Source: an uncultured Pseudanabaenaceae cyanobacterium (GTDB lineage: Bacteria; Cyanobacteriota; Cyanobacteriia; PCC-9006; JAAUQQ01). From it: a stretch of DNA of 33,596 nucleotides. This document shows positions 15,118-24,225 of the stretch, piece after piece (position 1 is the stretch's first letter; every line of letters begins with the position of its first letter). A program made the translations under genes and the position numbers. The DNA is taken from positions 1-33,596 of the forward strand of contig CALIGI010000060.1 in NCBI GenBank assembly GCA_938021205.1, given 5' to 3'. The notes under the pieces were generated by a model. The model searched no databases. It was not told where the DNA came from and saw only the letters and a list, made by a program, of their open reading frames with translations.

Positions 15118-15910
15118 GAAAGTTTCTGTTTCCTTGGCTGAATCAATGAGACCTCTTCCACTGTAAAGTGCTAGAGCTGGGTCTGGCTGATACTGGGAAG
15201 CGTTAAAGATGGCTTAACTGGTCTATCGAGCCTGTAAGAGCTCTCTGGTAATAGGAGTGATTCTCTGAAAATTGAAGTGGTCGAGATTTGTTTGATTATC
15301 TCTTTAATAATCTAAAGGTTGAGACACTTGCGATTTCATCAGAGCTTCCCTAGTTCGTGAGATATGCTTTGTATGATTTCTTGTTTTTAGGGCATTTAAA
15401 ATGGATTATAAATTCGTTGATGAGTAATTAATATCTATTTGAAATATTCTATTCTCTCTCTCCTAGAGGCCTGAAAGCTTGGTAATGAAACCTAAACTCG
15501 ATAGCTCACTTTAGTGCTCTAAAACTCTTGCTATTTATCCTTTGAGTACGTTTTAAAAGACTTAATCTTTTGGTCGTAGGATTTAGCTCGTGGCTGCCGA
15601 GCTGAGCCAGTCATGAATGAGTCGAATTCAGGTTAATGGAAGGATTTTTTAATTAAATATCTCACTTTAGATGCAAGTTCTATTACTAAATTGATGAATG
15701 ATTCAGTACAATCACTGGCTAACTACTATCGTAATAAGACTAGGCTTTGTGTCTTGAAGTGTGCTCATGTTTGCTCTTGTTGACATACATGAATTTGTCA
15801 TGTGTTTAGGGTGATGTGAAAGCGAATCTTGGGAACGATGGCTATATATGGTGGATTAAGCCTCGCTAAATCCCTGTTTCGTTAGCACTTAGTAAGCGAT
15901 GTGAGGACAT
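15118..15910. other. Long AT-rich intergenic stretch upstream of the chemosensory operon
   Basis: Nearly 800 nt without a gene, between divergently transcribed units, so it carries both promoters. TTGACA (15780-15785) could be a -35 box; the matching -10 is poor. The spacer after it holds the inverted repeat ACATGA (15787-15792) / TCATGT (15798-15803). No terminators or other repeats are seen. Confidence 0.5.
15787..15803. promoter_or_regulatory. Inverted repeat ACATGA-N5-TCATGT after a TTGACA box
   Basis: A perfect 6-bp inverted repeat lies directly after a TTGACA box (15780-15785), about 110-125 nt before the first gene of the chemosensory operon. A site here would overlap the core promoter, so it may be an operator. 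The protein that binds it is unknown. Confidence 0.4.
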
Positions 15911-16942
15911 ATGGTGCAAAAGTACCAGCCTCTGGACTTGGCCGAACGATTAAAGACCTTACGCAGTCAACGATTCACTGGTCTGATTTGCTTCCAAGCT
16001 GATCAGAGTTCTAGCGCTGCAGACGCAAAAAAGTATTTTGTTGGCTTTTTGCTCGGCGAAATTAATTATGGAGGGACTGTTGCTCCAGATATTGATGCGA
16101 TCGCTGAACAGTTGATTGAAAATTTGGCTCATCCCTTCTTTAAGATCGGCTTTAGGATTGCCCGAGAGCAATCTAAAGGATCTGAATCACCTAGAGAAGT
16201 TCTATCTAAGGTGGTTTCAACCCAAATCGTAACTTGGGAAAAAATTGAAAGTGTGATGCAGTCCCAAGCGAAATCGACGCTAAGGCTCATTGCTCAAGCA
16301 CCTGGTGTAATAACGAGTGAACCCAATGCAGGGACTGATCTTTGCTTTGGTGATGATAGCCATTGCTTGAAGTGGTCTGTTCTACTGCAAGTGCTAGAGA
16401 ATCCTACGAGTACAGTCGCTCCTCGTACACAGCCTTCTCTGTCTCTTCTTCGCTCAGAACTTAAGGAAGATTCAGCTCATTTCCCATCGGTCGCTCCCGT
16501 CAAGGTAAAACCTGTACAAGCAGCAAGCCGCCCGACAATTCTGAGCGTTGATGACAGCCCTATCGTTCAGAAAATGATCCAGCGGGCTTTAAGCCAAGAG
16601 TGCAACGTCGTGCTTGCAGATAACGCGCTCGTGGCACTGCAAATTCTGAACAAGCTAGAGGAGATTGATCTCGTTCTCCTGGATGTCAATATGCCGGGTA
16701 TCAGCGGTTTAGATTTTTGTCGCACCATTCGTGGGATTCCAAAATTCAAGGATTTGCCTGTGATTATGCTGACGGCAAATGAAGGTCATATCAGTAAAGC
16801 CATGGGCCAAATTGCAGGCTCAACGCTGTATTTAACAAAGCCTGTGGATGATCAAAAGTTGCTCAGCGTAATTCGCCAATATACCAGTGCTGGTGGTACT
16901 GACCTAAGTACAAATGCTCAATCTTCATTGTCTGCCGTATAG
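15911..16942 (+). CDS. PatA-type response regulator (PixG/PilG-like)
   Basis: This 343-residue protein has an N-terminal PATAN-like region (about 1-165, starting LDLAERLKTLRSQRFTGLI) and a C-terminal receiver domain (about 208-328). The receiver keeps the acidic pair D214-D215 (SVDDS), phospho-acceptor D258 in LVLLDVNMPG, T288 in MLTAN and K310 in YLTKP, so it should be phosphorylated, presumably by the CheA two genes on. Proteins of this layout (PixG, PilG, PatA) are the first genes of cyanobacterial phototaxis or pilus chemosensory operons. The start follows GAGGA with 4-5 nt spacing. The CheW gene starts 25 nt downstream. In the Pix and Pil operons a CheY-like H gene usually comes next; it is missing here. 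Confidence 0.92.
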   Translation: MVQKYQPLDLAERLKTLRSQRFTGLICFQADQSSSAADAKKYFVGFLLGEINYGGTVAPDIDAIAEQLIENLAHPFFKIGFRIAREQSKGSESPREVLSKVVSTQIVTWEKIESVMQSQAKSTLRLIAQAPGVITSEPNAGTDLCFGDDSHCLKWSVLLQVLENPTSTVAPRTQPSLSLLRSELKEDSAHFPSVAPVKVKPVQAASRPTILSVDDSPIVQKMIQRALSQECNVVLADNALVALQILNKLEEIDLVLLDVNMPGISGLDFCRTIRGIPKFKDLPVIMLTANEGHISKAMGQIAGSTLYLTKPVDDQKLLSVIRQYTSAGGTDLSTNAQSSLSAV

Positions 16943-16967
16943 CTTTCGGGCGATCGCCTTCTAAACC

Positions 16968-18068
16968 ATGGATAATCAATCATTCTTGACCCTCCGGGTT
17001 GAAGAGCTACGCTACGCCATTGCAGTGACTGAGGTGCTTGAAATCATCAAACTGCCTGAGTTAATGCCTGTTGCTAATATGCCCGATGACATCATTGGCA
17101 TCCTCAACTATCGCGGCTTAGCGCTACCGGTCATGCAGCTGTCCCGTCGCTTGGGCAAGACCCAGGATCATTGCAGCATCAGCGATAGCCTCATTGTGGT
17201 GGAATGGCAGGATTTCAAGGTGGGCATTGTTGTCCATAGGGTGGAAGAAGTCCAAACCATTGAAGCCAATGCGATCGCTAGGGGCTTTTCCTTAGGGCGG
17301 GAAACTGATATCAATGTGGCTTTCCTTTCTGGGATTGCTACCATTGACGATGAGATGGTGATGATCCTCAATCCGGAAGCGCTGATTCGCCAATCGGATG
17401 AGCTGAGTGATGATGCTTTGGCCCCCGAAGCCGCACTGCCTAAGGGAGATGCCTCTGATACAGATGGCCTCACCTCAGAAATGTCGAGAGAGCAGCAAGA
17501 TGAGGTGACCGGCAAAAGCTTCTTTGAGCGTTATTGTGCTTGGGCGACCCCCGAAGATCGGGCTCTGTTCCGGCAGCGTGCTGAAGCCCTGCGTTCCGTT
17601 CAAGGTGGCTCAGAAGACTTGCAGCTTAGCTCGGTTGCAGTCATGCGTTTAGGGGAAGATTACTTCGGTCTCGACCTCGCTGCAGTGCGGGAATTTATTC
17701 AAGTTTCTAGCGTTACGCCCGTACCTTGTTGTCCTAGTCACATTCTCGGCAATATGAACCTGCGGGGTGAGGTGATGACCCTGGTGGATATCCGCTCGGC
17801 TTTACGAGTTTCTAGTGAAGGAGCACCGGACCTAGAAAAAGCAATTGTTGTCGATGTCGATGACATTGTTGCAGGTATAACTGTTGATCAGGTTTGCGAC
17901 ATTGTTCAGTTTTCCAGTGACGAGATTTCAGCTGTTCCAGTCGCGACCACTTTCAGTCATGAAAGCTATTTCACAGGTATTGCTTCCTACCAAGAAAAAA
18001 AAGTTGGAATCTTAGATTTTTCTAAACTCATTCAGGCTGAAAAATTCATCGTAAATGAGCTGGCCTAA
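16968..18068 (+). CDS. CheW-type adaptor with two CheW domains
   Basis: A 366-residue protein with two CheW-like domains, residues about 4-142 and 208-358. The first contains LRYAIAVTEVLEIIKLPELM, GILNYRGLALPVMQL and VVEWQDFKVGIVVHRVEEV. The second contains GEDYFGLDLAAVREFIQV, ILGNMNLRGEVMTLVDI and VDVDDIVAGITVDQVCDI. The linker (about 145-205) is acidic and includes SFFERYCAWATPEDRALF. CheW proteins tie receptors to the CheA kinase at the membrane. Two domains in one chain may bridge two kinase or receptor contacts. It is 25 nt after the PatA-type gene and 130 nt before the transducer gene, in the same operon. Confidence 0.93.
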   Translation: MDNQSFLTLRVEELRYAIAVTEVLEIIKLPELMPVANMPDDIIGILNYRGLALPVMQLSRRLGKTQDHCSISDSLIVVEWQDFKVGIVVHRVEEVQTIEANAIARGFSLGRETDINVAFLSGIATIDDEMVMILNPEALIRQSDELSDDALAPEAALPKGDASDTDGLTSEMSREQQDEVTGKSFFERYCAWATPEDRALFRQRAEALRSVQGGSEDLQLSSVAVMRLGEDYFGLDLAAVREFIQVSSVTPVPCCPSHILGNMNLRGEVMTLVDIRSALRVSSEGAPDLEKAIVVDVDDIVAGITVDQVCDIVQFSSDEISAVPVATTFSHESYFTGIASYQEKKVGILDFSKLIQAEKFIVNELA

Positions 18069-18198
18069 ATAAAATTTCCTATGAATTTAAAGTGGTATAT
18101 CCATTTGCAGGAATCAACCTAGATCTAGAGATTTTTCGATTAAATTGATTCCAATCTCTTTACTTATTCAGTCAATAATATCCTGAGAATTCTTTTCA

Positions 18199-19557
18199 AT
18201 GAAAATTACAAAACAGCTCCAGTACACCATTGTTGGTCTCGCCTCTTTCGCTTTTCTCAGTACCTTGGTACTTGACCTGTCCACGAAGCAAGCTCAATCT
18301 GATGCTCGTGTGGTCAACCACTCTGGTATTGTGCGTGGTGCCTCCCAGCGTTGGGTTAAATTAGAACTGCAAGACACCCAAAATGCAAAGCTCTCTGACA
18401 AAATCGATCAGATTATTACTGGACTGCTTGAAGGTGATCAAGCGTTAAATTTGCCTAAAGCGACGGATGCGGCTTACCGAGCCAAGATGCTGGAAGTCAA
18501 GACTGCATGGGAGCAGCTTAAAGCCAAGACTGCAAGAGCGCGTGCAGGTAATGCTAGTGATGAATCTGTGGTGCGAGACAGTGAGGCGTTCTTTGAACTG
18601 ACGAATGATTCTGTATTTTTGGCGGAAGCTGCTGCGACTCGCGACGTTACCCAATCACGATTGGTCAACTTGGCTGTGTTGTTGGTGAACTTAGCAGTTT
18701 TGGGCTTTGTTGGATATACGCTTCAGCGAGCATCTAAGGTGCTTCAGGGGTCTGTCTCCACGATGGCGGGTACTTCCAGTAAGATTGCTGAGACGGTGAG
18801 AACCCAGGAGAAAATTATTCAGGATCAGACCAACTCTGTGAAATCGACCACGATTAGCATGGAAGAGTTGGGGGGGAATACCTTGAAAACAGCCACCCAG
18901 GCTCAGGCTTCAGCGCGGGATGCTCAAAAGGCCCTAACGGTTGCCCAGGCTGGTTCCGAAACTGTGGAACAAACCACCAGTGCGATGCAGTCACTGAAGG
19001 AACAGGTGGAAGACATTGCCAAACAGATTATTCAGTTGAGTGAGCAGACGGCTCAAATTGAATCGATTTCAAAATTGGTGTCCGACGTGGCCGACCAAAC
19101 CAACATGCTCTCCCTAAACGCAGCAGTTGAGGCGGCTCGAGCGGGTGAGCAGGGCAAGGGCTTCGCGGTGGTTGCTGGAGAAATTCGTAAACTGGCTGAC
19201 CAGTCCGGTCGTTCTGCTGAGAAAATCGGTACCCTGATTTCTGACATTCAAGCTTCCATTAACAGCACCATTATGGTGACTGATGAAGGGACCAAAACTG
19301 CGGCGACGAGTCTAGCACTGGCTGACGAAACCTCCCTGGCTTTTGCCAATATTCGCGCAGCAATGGAGGGAATTTCCAAGACCAACGAGCAGATGGCAGC
19401 AGCCTCTAAGCTGCAGGCTGTGACCGTGCAGCAGTCTGTGTCTTCCATGAACGCGATTAACCTCGGTGCCCAAGAAGCTTCCAGTTCAACGAAGCAGGTG
19501 AAGGCGTCTACTTCGAGCCTCAGCGACCTCTCCAAAGAATTGAGTTTGACGGTTTAA
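18199..19557 (+). CDS. Methyl-accepting chemotaxis-type transducer (PilJ-like)
   Basis: A 452-residue transducer with TM1 at about 9-27, an extracytoplasmic domain (about 30-152), TM2 at about 155-174 and a long coiled-coil signalling domain. The outer domain starts [17 protein letters not shown], resembling the PilJ type IV pili transducer N-domain. The signalling tip is [20 protein letters not shown] (295-314) followed by [19 protein letters not shown], the CheA/CheW contact. I see no recognisable HAMP domain: only about 25 residues separate TM2 from the coiled coil, so signal transfer may be direct. There is no GAF or photoreceptor domain, unlike PixJ. It should sense a surface, pilus or envelope cue. 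Confidence 0.93.
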   Translation: MKITKQLQYTIVGLASFAFLSTLVLDLSTKQAQSDARVVNHSGIVRGASQRWVKLELQDTQNAKLSDKIDQIITGLLEGDQALNLPKATDAAYRAKMLEVKTAWEQLKAKTARARAGNASDESVVRDSEAFFELTNDSVFLAEAAATRDVTQSRLVNLAVLLVNLAVLGFVGYTLQRASKVLQGSVSTMAGTSSKIAETVRTQEKIIQDQTNSVKSTTISMEELGGNTLKTATQAQASARDAQKALTVAQAGSETVEQTTSAMQSLKEQVEDIAKQIIQLSEQTAQIESISKLVSDVADQTNMLSLNAAVEAARAGEQGKGFAVVAGEIRKLADQSGRSAEKIGTLISDIQASINSTIMVTDEGTKTAATSLALADETSLAFANIRAAMEGISKTNEQMAAASKLQAVTVQQSVSSMNAINLGAQEASSSTKQVKASTSSLSDLSKELSLTV

Positions 19558-19693
19558 GTCGTCTTTTGGGCCAGGAGCTGGCCAACGTCAGCAGCAAGTC
19601 AAGCTGGAGCCCTTTGCTTTTCATTATTTGGCTTGCTTCTACGGCCCGGAGTGATAAGTCTGCATCGCGTTTCATGGTAGCGGCGGTACCGTC

Positions 19694-22600
19694 ATGTTGA
19701 TTGAAGATCAAGAGCTGCGCGAACTCTACGCCGCAGCCAGTACAGAACATTTAGATAATCTTGAAGCCGGAGTGCTAGTCCTGGAGAAATCTCCGGGGAG
19801 CATGGATGGGATGAAGGAGCTGTTGCGGGCGATCCATTCCCTTAAGGGGGATTCCCGCATGCTGGGCGTGGAAAATGCGGAGTCCTTAGCGCAGCTAGTG
19901 GAAGCGCTGCTGAAGCAGGTGGCTGCGGGTCAATGCGAGGTGACGCCGGAATTGGGCGATCGCTTCTATTGGAGCTTAGATGCACTGCGCGAGGTGGTGC
20001 GTGAGGCTGTGAATGGTATTCCAGTCGAAGTGGATCTGCTTAAAGTCATGACCCAGCTGATGGAGGCTGAGGTTGTGAATACATCCTCTGATGTCTCTCC
20101 CTCCGTTGAAGCTATTACTGCCCAGCCTTCTGAGGAGATCAGCCTGGCTGCCAAGTGGGATGAAGTGCTGAATGGGTTTGCGGATACCTCGATGACAGAA
20201 GCAGGTTTTGCTGAAGTGGAGCTGTCTGAAGCAGAAGCGCTCGCAGAAGCTGAGTTACAGGCTGCGGCATCGCTGACCGCCGATGCTCTGGAAGATCAGT
20301 TGCTGGAACCGGACGCCTCCATCTCGGACAGCCCTGAACTCGTGGAGAGTGTGGCACCAGTTGTAGGGACTGATGAGCTATCTGCCGTGGCGGCCAATGT
20401 AGCTGTGGAGGCTCACCAAGCTGCCATGGCTGAGGGGCTAGAAATTCCTGATGCAGCGGAAACGACTCCTGAGCAAGCATCTCTGGTGGATGCATTTTTT
20501 CAACTGGCTGGAGAGATGGCTGCTGGAGCTGTTGCGACAGAAGCTGATGACCAAGCGGCTATTGATTCCTTGCTTGCTGAGGCTGCCCTGGAGAATGCTG
20601 CTGCTGCGACCGGGCTGGCTGATGCGATCGTCACTGATGCATCTTCTACAGTAGATCCCTGGACAGCGGTGGAGCACATGGTGGGCGATGAGCCCATCCC
20701 TGGGCCAGAAGTTCTCCCAGAACAGGGCTTCGCGTCAGAGCCTATTGCTCTGCCCATTGAACCCTCTACAAGCAACGAGGGTATGGCAGATGCCTACGAT
20801 GGTTTCATTGATGATGATGAACTGCGAGGCCTGTATGAGGCAGCCAGTGGAGAGCATTTGGCAGCCCTAGAAATGGGTTGTTTGCAATTGGAGAAGTCTC
20901 CCGAGGATTTCAGTCAGTTCAAGGCATTGCTGCGGGCAGCTCACTCCCTCAAGGGGGATTCGAGGATGCTCGGGGTGGAGGATGCTGAAGCGCTGACCCA
21001 CCAGTTGGAGAGTCTGTTACAGGAGATTGAACAGGGGCAGCGATCGGTGACGCCAGCGCTGTGCGATCGCCTCTACGCTGGCATCGATGGCCTGCGGCAA
21101 ATCGCCCATGGTGCTGTCCACGGCCCGTCCCCCCAGCTGAGCCTGGACGAAATGATGTCTCGGCTCATGGGAGCTGAAGATCCAGCAGCGGAAGCCACCC
21201 TAGAGGCCGCAGGTCTTTCCGTTGCTTCAGCAACCTTGAGCATTGACCCTGCTCCTGCCACTGTAGAAGTCGAGCTCATTGCGGATCAACTATTGGAGCC
21301 TCAATCTGCGCAGACTCAGCCCACTGTGGAGTTTGCGCAGCCGAAGCCTACAACACAGCCTGCGCCGAGCCAGGAACAAAAGCCTACAGCTTCCCCTGCC
21401 ATTGATACGATTCGCGTTGCCTCTTCCAAGCTCGATACCCTGGTCACCCAGGTGAGTGAACTGGCCGTGACCAAGCGCCGCATTGTGGAATGGTCCGATC
21501 AAGTCACTGCCATGCTGGACCTCTGGGAAGGCTGGTCCCAAGATGCCTTTGCCCAGCGAAATATCTTTAGCCGCATCCAGGATGAATTGGCACCGGAGAC
21601 GGCCCAGCTGTTGACCGGCTTGCAGGAGAAAAACCTCAAAAAGGTTGAGACTCTGGGAGCGCTAGTTCAACGTTTCCGTAGCCAAACCTCTGAGGGCGGT
21701 GCGCGTCTAGATTCCATTTCCAATGACTTGGAAGTGGGTATCCTCAACCTGCGCATGTTGCCCCTATCCAATGTCTTCAACCTCTTCCCTCGCATGCTAA
21801 GAGACTTGTCTAAGCAACAGAAGAAAGACATTGAACTGTTGATGGAAGGAGGAGAAACGCCTGTAGATAAGCGTATTCTTGAGGAGATTAAAGATCCCCT
21901 CAGTCACCTGCTGCGCAATGCTGTAGACCATGGCATTGAGCAACCGGAGGAGCGGGCAGGCTTTGGCAAGCCCTCCCAGGCAAGTCTCCGCTTACGGGGC
22001 TTTCAACGGGGCAGCAGTATCGTCATTGAGATTAGCGATGATGGGCGAGGCCTCGATCTTGAAAAGATCAAGCAAACTGCTGTGAAACGCGGCTTGGTTG
22101 ATGAGGTTACCTTAGCTAAAATGGGTATTTCTGAGGTTCATGCCCTGATCTTTGAACCGGGATTCTCAACCAAGAGCACCGTGACTGCAATTTCCGGACG
22201 CGGCGTGGGCATGGATGTGGTGAAAACTAATATTGAGCGTCTTAAAGGCTCAATTGTGATTGACTCCACACCAGGCCAAGGTTGCACATTCCGGTTGACC
22301 CTCAATCCCAGCCTTGCCACAACTGATGCGCTGATTCTGGGGGTTAATAATGTTTCCTACGCCTTGCCGATTGAGTCTGTAGATCGCATGGTCACCGTTG
22401 ATCGGGAAGATATCTTTACGATTAAGGGGAATCTGGCTACCACCATCGCAGGGGAAGCCGTTTCTGTTGCTTGGTTAAGTGATCTACTGGACTTACCTAC
22501 TCGGGTACCAGATTCCGTAAAAGAGGCCGAGCGTCTGTCTCAAAAGATTCCCTGTATTGTTGTTCAGGTCGGATCTGAGAAGATTGGTCTGTTTGTAGAT

Positions 22601-23173
22601 GAACTTCGAGATCAGCAGGAAATTTTGCTCAAGCGTCAGAGCAAATTACTCAAGCGTGTTCGCAATATCGCTGGAAGTACCATCTTAGGCAATGGTGAAG
22701 TTTGTTTAGTCTTGAACCATCAAGATCTATTTTTGACGACGCTAAAACAGAATGGTGCCATGGAAAAATTCGACAAAATTTCTGCTTCTCTTGAGCAGAA
22801 AAATAGAATTCTTTTGGTGGAGGATTCATTGCCAATTCGTACCCAAATGAAGCGAATTTTGGAAGGTGCAGGATATCTCGTTACTGCAACTGTTGATGGA
22901 CTCGATGGGTACAATATGCTTAGGTCGGAAGAGTCTTCCTTTGATGCCATTATTTCAGATGTTGAAATGCCTAATCTGACCGGATTAGAGCTGGCCATTA
23001 AGGTTAGATCGCACTCTGAATATGATGATTTGCCATTCATTCTTATCACCACCTTGGCCAAAGAGGAGGATAAGAAAAAAGGCTTTGATGCAGGAGCAAA
23101 TTCCTACATCACTAAAGGAGATTTTGATCAAAATCTTCTACTCGATACTTTACAAGGTTTGATTCGGTCATGA
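19694..23173 (+). CDS. Hybrid CheA-type histidine kinase with two Hpt domains and a receiver
   Basis: A 1159-residue kinase of the PilL/PixL class. Order: Hpt1 (about 1-115; H48 in HSLKGDSRMLG), an Ala/Glu-rich acidic linker (about 140-365), Hpt2 (about 372-485; H417 in the same HSLKGDSRMLG), a Pro-rich linker, the dimer domain from about 570 (IDTIRVASSKLDTLV), the HATPase (N-box DPLSHLLRNAVDHGIEQP at about 734, ISDDGRGLDL, GRGVGMDVVK), a CheW-like domain (about 875-1010), and a receiver (about 1036-1159; D1089 in IISDVEMPN, K near ITKGDF). It takes input from the transducer through CheW and phosphorylates its own histidines, then receivers. The two Hpt domains look like an internal duplication. 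Its stop overlaps the next gene's start (ATGA), so translation is probably coupled. Confidence 0.95.
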   Translation: MLIEDQELRELYAAASTEHLDNLEAGVLVLEKSPGSMDGMKELLRAIHSLKGDSRMLGVENAESLAQLVEALLKQVAAGQCEVTPELGDRFYWSLDALREVVREAVNGIPVEVDLLKVMTQLMEAEVVNTSSDVSPSVEAITAQPSEEISLAAKWDEVLNGFADTSMTEAGFAEVELSEAEALAEAELQAAASLTADALEDQLLEPDASISDSPELVESVAPVVGTDELSAVAANVAVEAHQAAMAEGLEIPDAAETTPEQASLVDAFFQLAGEMAAGAVATEADDQAAIDSLLAEAALENAAAATGLADAIVTDASSTVDPWTAVEHMVGDEPIPGPEVLPEQGFASEPIALPIEPSTSNEGMADAYDGFIDDDELRGLYEAASGEHLAALEMGCLQLEKSPEDFSQFKALLRAAHSLKGDSRMLGVEDAEALTHQLESLLQEIEQGQRSVTPALCDRLYAGIDGLRQIAHGAVHGPSPQLSLDEMMSRLMGAEDPAAEATLEAAGLSVASATLSIDPAPATVEVELIADQLLEPQSAQTQPTVEFAQPKPTTQPAPSQEQKPTASPAIDTIRVASSKLDTLVTQVSELAVTKRRIVEWSDQVTAMLDLWEGWSQDAFAQRNIFSRIQDELAPETAQLLTGLQEKNLKKVETLGALVQRFRSQTSEGGARLDSISNDLEVGILNLRMLPLSNVFNLFPRMLRDLSKQQKKDIELLMEGGETPVDKRILEEIKDPLSHLLRNAVDHGIEQPEERAGFGKPSQASLRLRGFQRGSSIVIEISDDGRGLDLEKIKQTAVKRGLVDEVTLAKMGISEVHALIFEPGFSTKSTVTAISGRGVGMDVVKTNIERLKGSIVIDSTPGQGCTFRLTLNPSLATTDALILGVNNVSYALPIESVDRMVTVDREDIFTIKGNLATTIAGEAVSVAWLSDLLDLPTRVPDSVKEAERLSQKIPCIVVQVGSEKIGLFVDELRDQQEILLKRQSKLLKRVRNIAGSTILGNGEVCLVLNHQDLFLTTLKQNGAMEKFDKISASLEQKNRILLVEDSLPIRTQMKRILEGAGYLVTATVDGLDGYNMLRSEESSFDAIISDVEMPNLTGLELAIKVRSHSEYDDLPFILITTLAKEEDKKKGFDAGANSYITKGDFDQNLLLDTLQGLIRS

Positions 23174-23583
23174 GTGATGCAATTAAAGTCGTTTTAGTTG
23201 AAGATTCGGCAGTAGCCCTAGAAATTCTAGAGCGATTGATTGACTCTTCTGACGAGGTTGATGTTGTGGGCACTGCCCGTGACGGTACTACTGGGCTTCA
23301 GATAATTGAGCAAAAGCAGCCCGATGTGATTTGCACTGACTTGCAGATGCCTAACATGGATGGCTTGGAGTTCACTCAGCAAGTCATGACCAAATTCCCA
23401 CGCCCCATCTTGGTGGTGAGCAACATGATTGGCCCTAATGAGGTTGATAATATTTTCAATCTGATGCAGGCTGGTGCTTTAGATTTCTTTCCTAAGCCTT
23501 CCTCTGGTACGGCAACGGATTACGATACTTTGAAGAGCACGCTTATTAACAAAATTAAGATCTTGGCTAGTAAGCGAGTTTAA
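23170..23583 (+). CDS. CheB-like receiver domain without methylesterase
   Basis: A 137-residue single receiver domain: E11-D12, phospho-acceptor D57 in ICTDLQMPNMDG, S84 in LVVSNM, and K109 in DFFPKP. The sequence PILVVSNMIGPNEV...NLMQAGALDFFPKP is that of CheB receivers (PILMVSSL..., ALELGAVDFVXKP) rather than of CheY, yet the C-terminal methylesterase domain is absent. The gene stops and a terminator follows at once. It overlaps cheA by 4 nt (ATGA). It may act as a CheY-like output or phosphate sink. Since the operon shows no CheR or full CheB, receptor methylation may not operate, or may be encoded elsewhere. A truncated cheB is the alternative; no esterase remnant is seen downstream. Confidence 0.9.
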   Translation: MSDAIKVVLVEDSAVALEILERLIDSSDEVDVVGTARDGTTGLQIIEQKQPDVICTDLQMPNMDGLEFTQQVMTKFPRPILVVSNMIGPNEVDNIFNLMQAGALDFFPKPSSGTATDYDTLKSTLINKIKILASKRV

Positions 23584-23610
23584 GATTGAGAGCTCAATTA
23601 AAATCTTGTC

Positions 23611-23647
23611 AAAAAGCGAGGCCAAATCAAATTTGGCCTCGCTTTTT
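23611..23647 (+). terminator. Bidirectional 17-bp terminator
   Basis: AAAAAGCGAGGCCAAAT (23611-23627) and its exact reverse complement (23631-23647) flank a 3-nt loop. The arms end in A5 and T5, so the hairpin works on both strands. It lies between the convergent chemosensory operon (stop 23583) and the DCC protein gene (stop 23677). Confidence 0.92.
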
Positions 23648-23676
23648 GATCGAAGCTTGATCGCGATAATGGATTT

Positions 23677-24144
23677 TTAGGGCAGGAAACGAGCTTGGTC
23701 TTCTGGGTTAGGCAGGCGGCATTCCCGTTTGCCAAACATGCGGTAGCGGTTTTGGGCGATCGCCCGATAAACCCCATCGCGAATCATCTTGGGGAAAATC
23801 CCCGCCGCCGCTGCCAAAGCCCAAACTCCTCCCAGCCGCTGGGCAATGCGAATCACTGCGTCAGATTGGCTATACAACCCAGTTTTGTCGAGCCAATAAA
23901 TTGACCAATCCTCGGGGTCGGTTGCCAAGGGGGGCAAATATTGCCGGGCAGTTTCTCCCTGAAGCGGTGCTACCTTCAGCGTCATGGGCTGATCGATCGC
24001 CATCATTAGATCTAGAAAGGTATTGCACATGACGCATTCGCCATCGAAAAAGACGATGGGAGCATTCAAAACCTCCGGGGATCCATTCTCGTTGGTGTTG
24101 GCTGGATTGGAGGCTGGACTAGAAGCGTGAACCGAAGCAGTCAT
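23677..24144 (-). CDS. DCC-family thiol-disulfide oxidoreductase (DUF393)
   Basis: A 155-residue protein with the DCC signature at about 31-41, IVFFDGECVMCN, with C37 and C40 as the likely redox pair. Later stretches WSIYWLDKTGLYSQSDAVI and MFGKRECRLP fit DUF393. The first 25 residues are Ser/Asn-rich and unstructured. Such proteins are thought to be thioredoxin-like oxidoreductases, but the partner is unknown. The gene is minus strand, convergent with the chemosensory operon and about 80 nt downstream of hisC, so it could be read together with it. The start is the ATG at 24144. Confidence 0.88.
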   Translation of the reverse strand: MTASVHASSPASNPANTNENGSPEVLNAPIVFFDGECVMCNTFLDLMMAIDQPMTLKVAPLQGETARQYLPPLATDPEDWSIYWLDKTGLYSQSDAVIRIAQRLGGVWALAAAAGIFPKMIRDGVYRAIAQNRYRMFGKRECRLPNPEDQARFLP

Positions 24145-24225
24145 GGCAAATTGCCCAAAGAGGTCAAAAAGGGATAACTCTAATGTAACGAAGAATGAAG
24201 TCTTGGCTATGAAGCGAGGGCTTGT

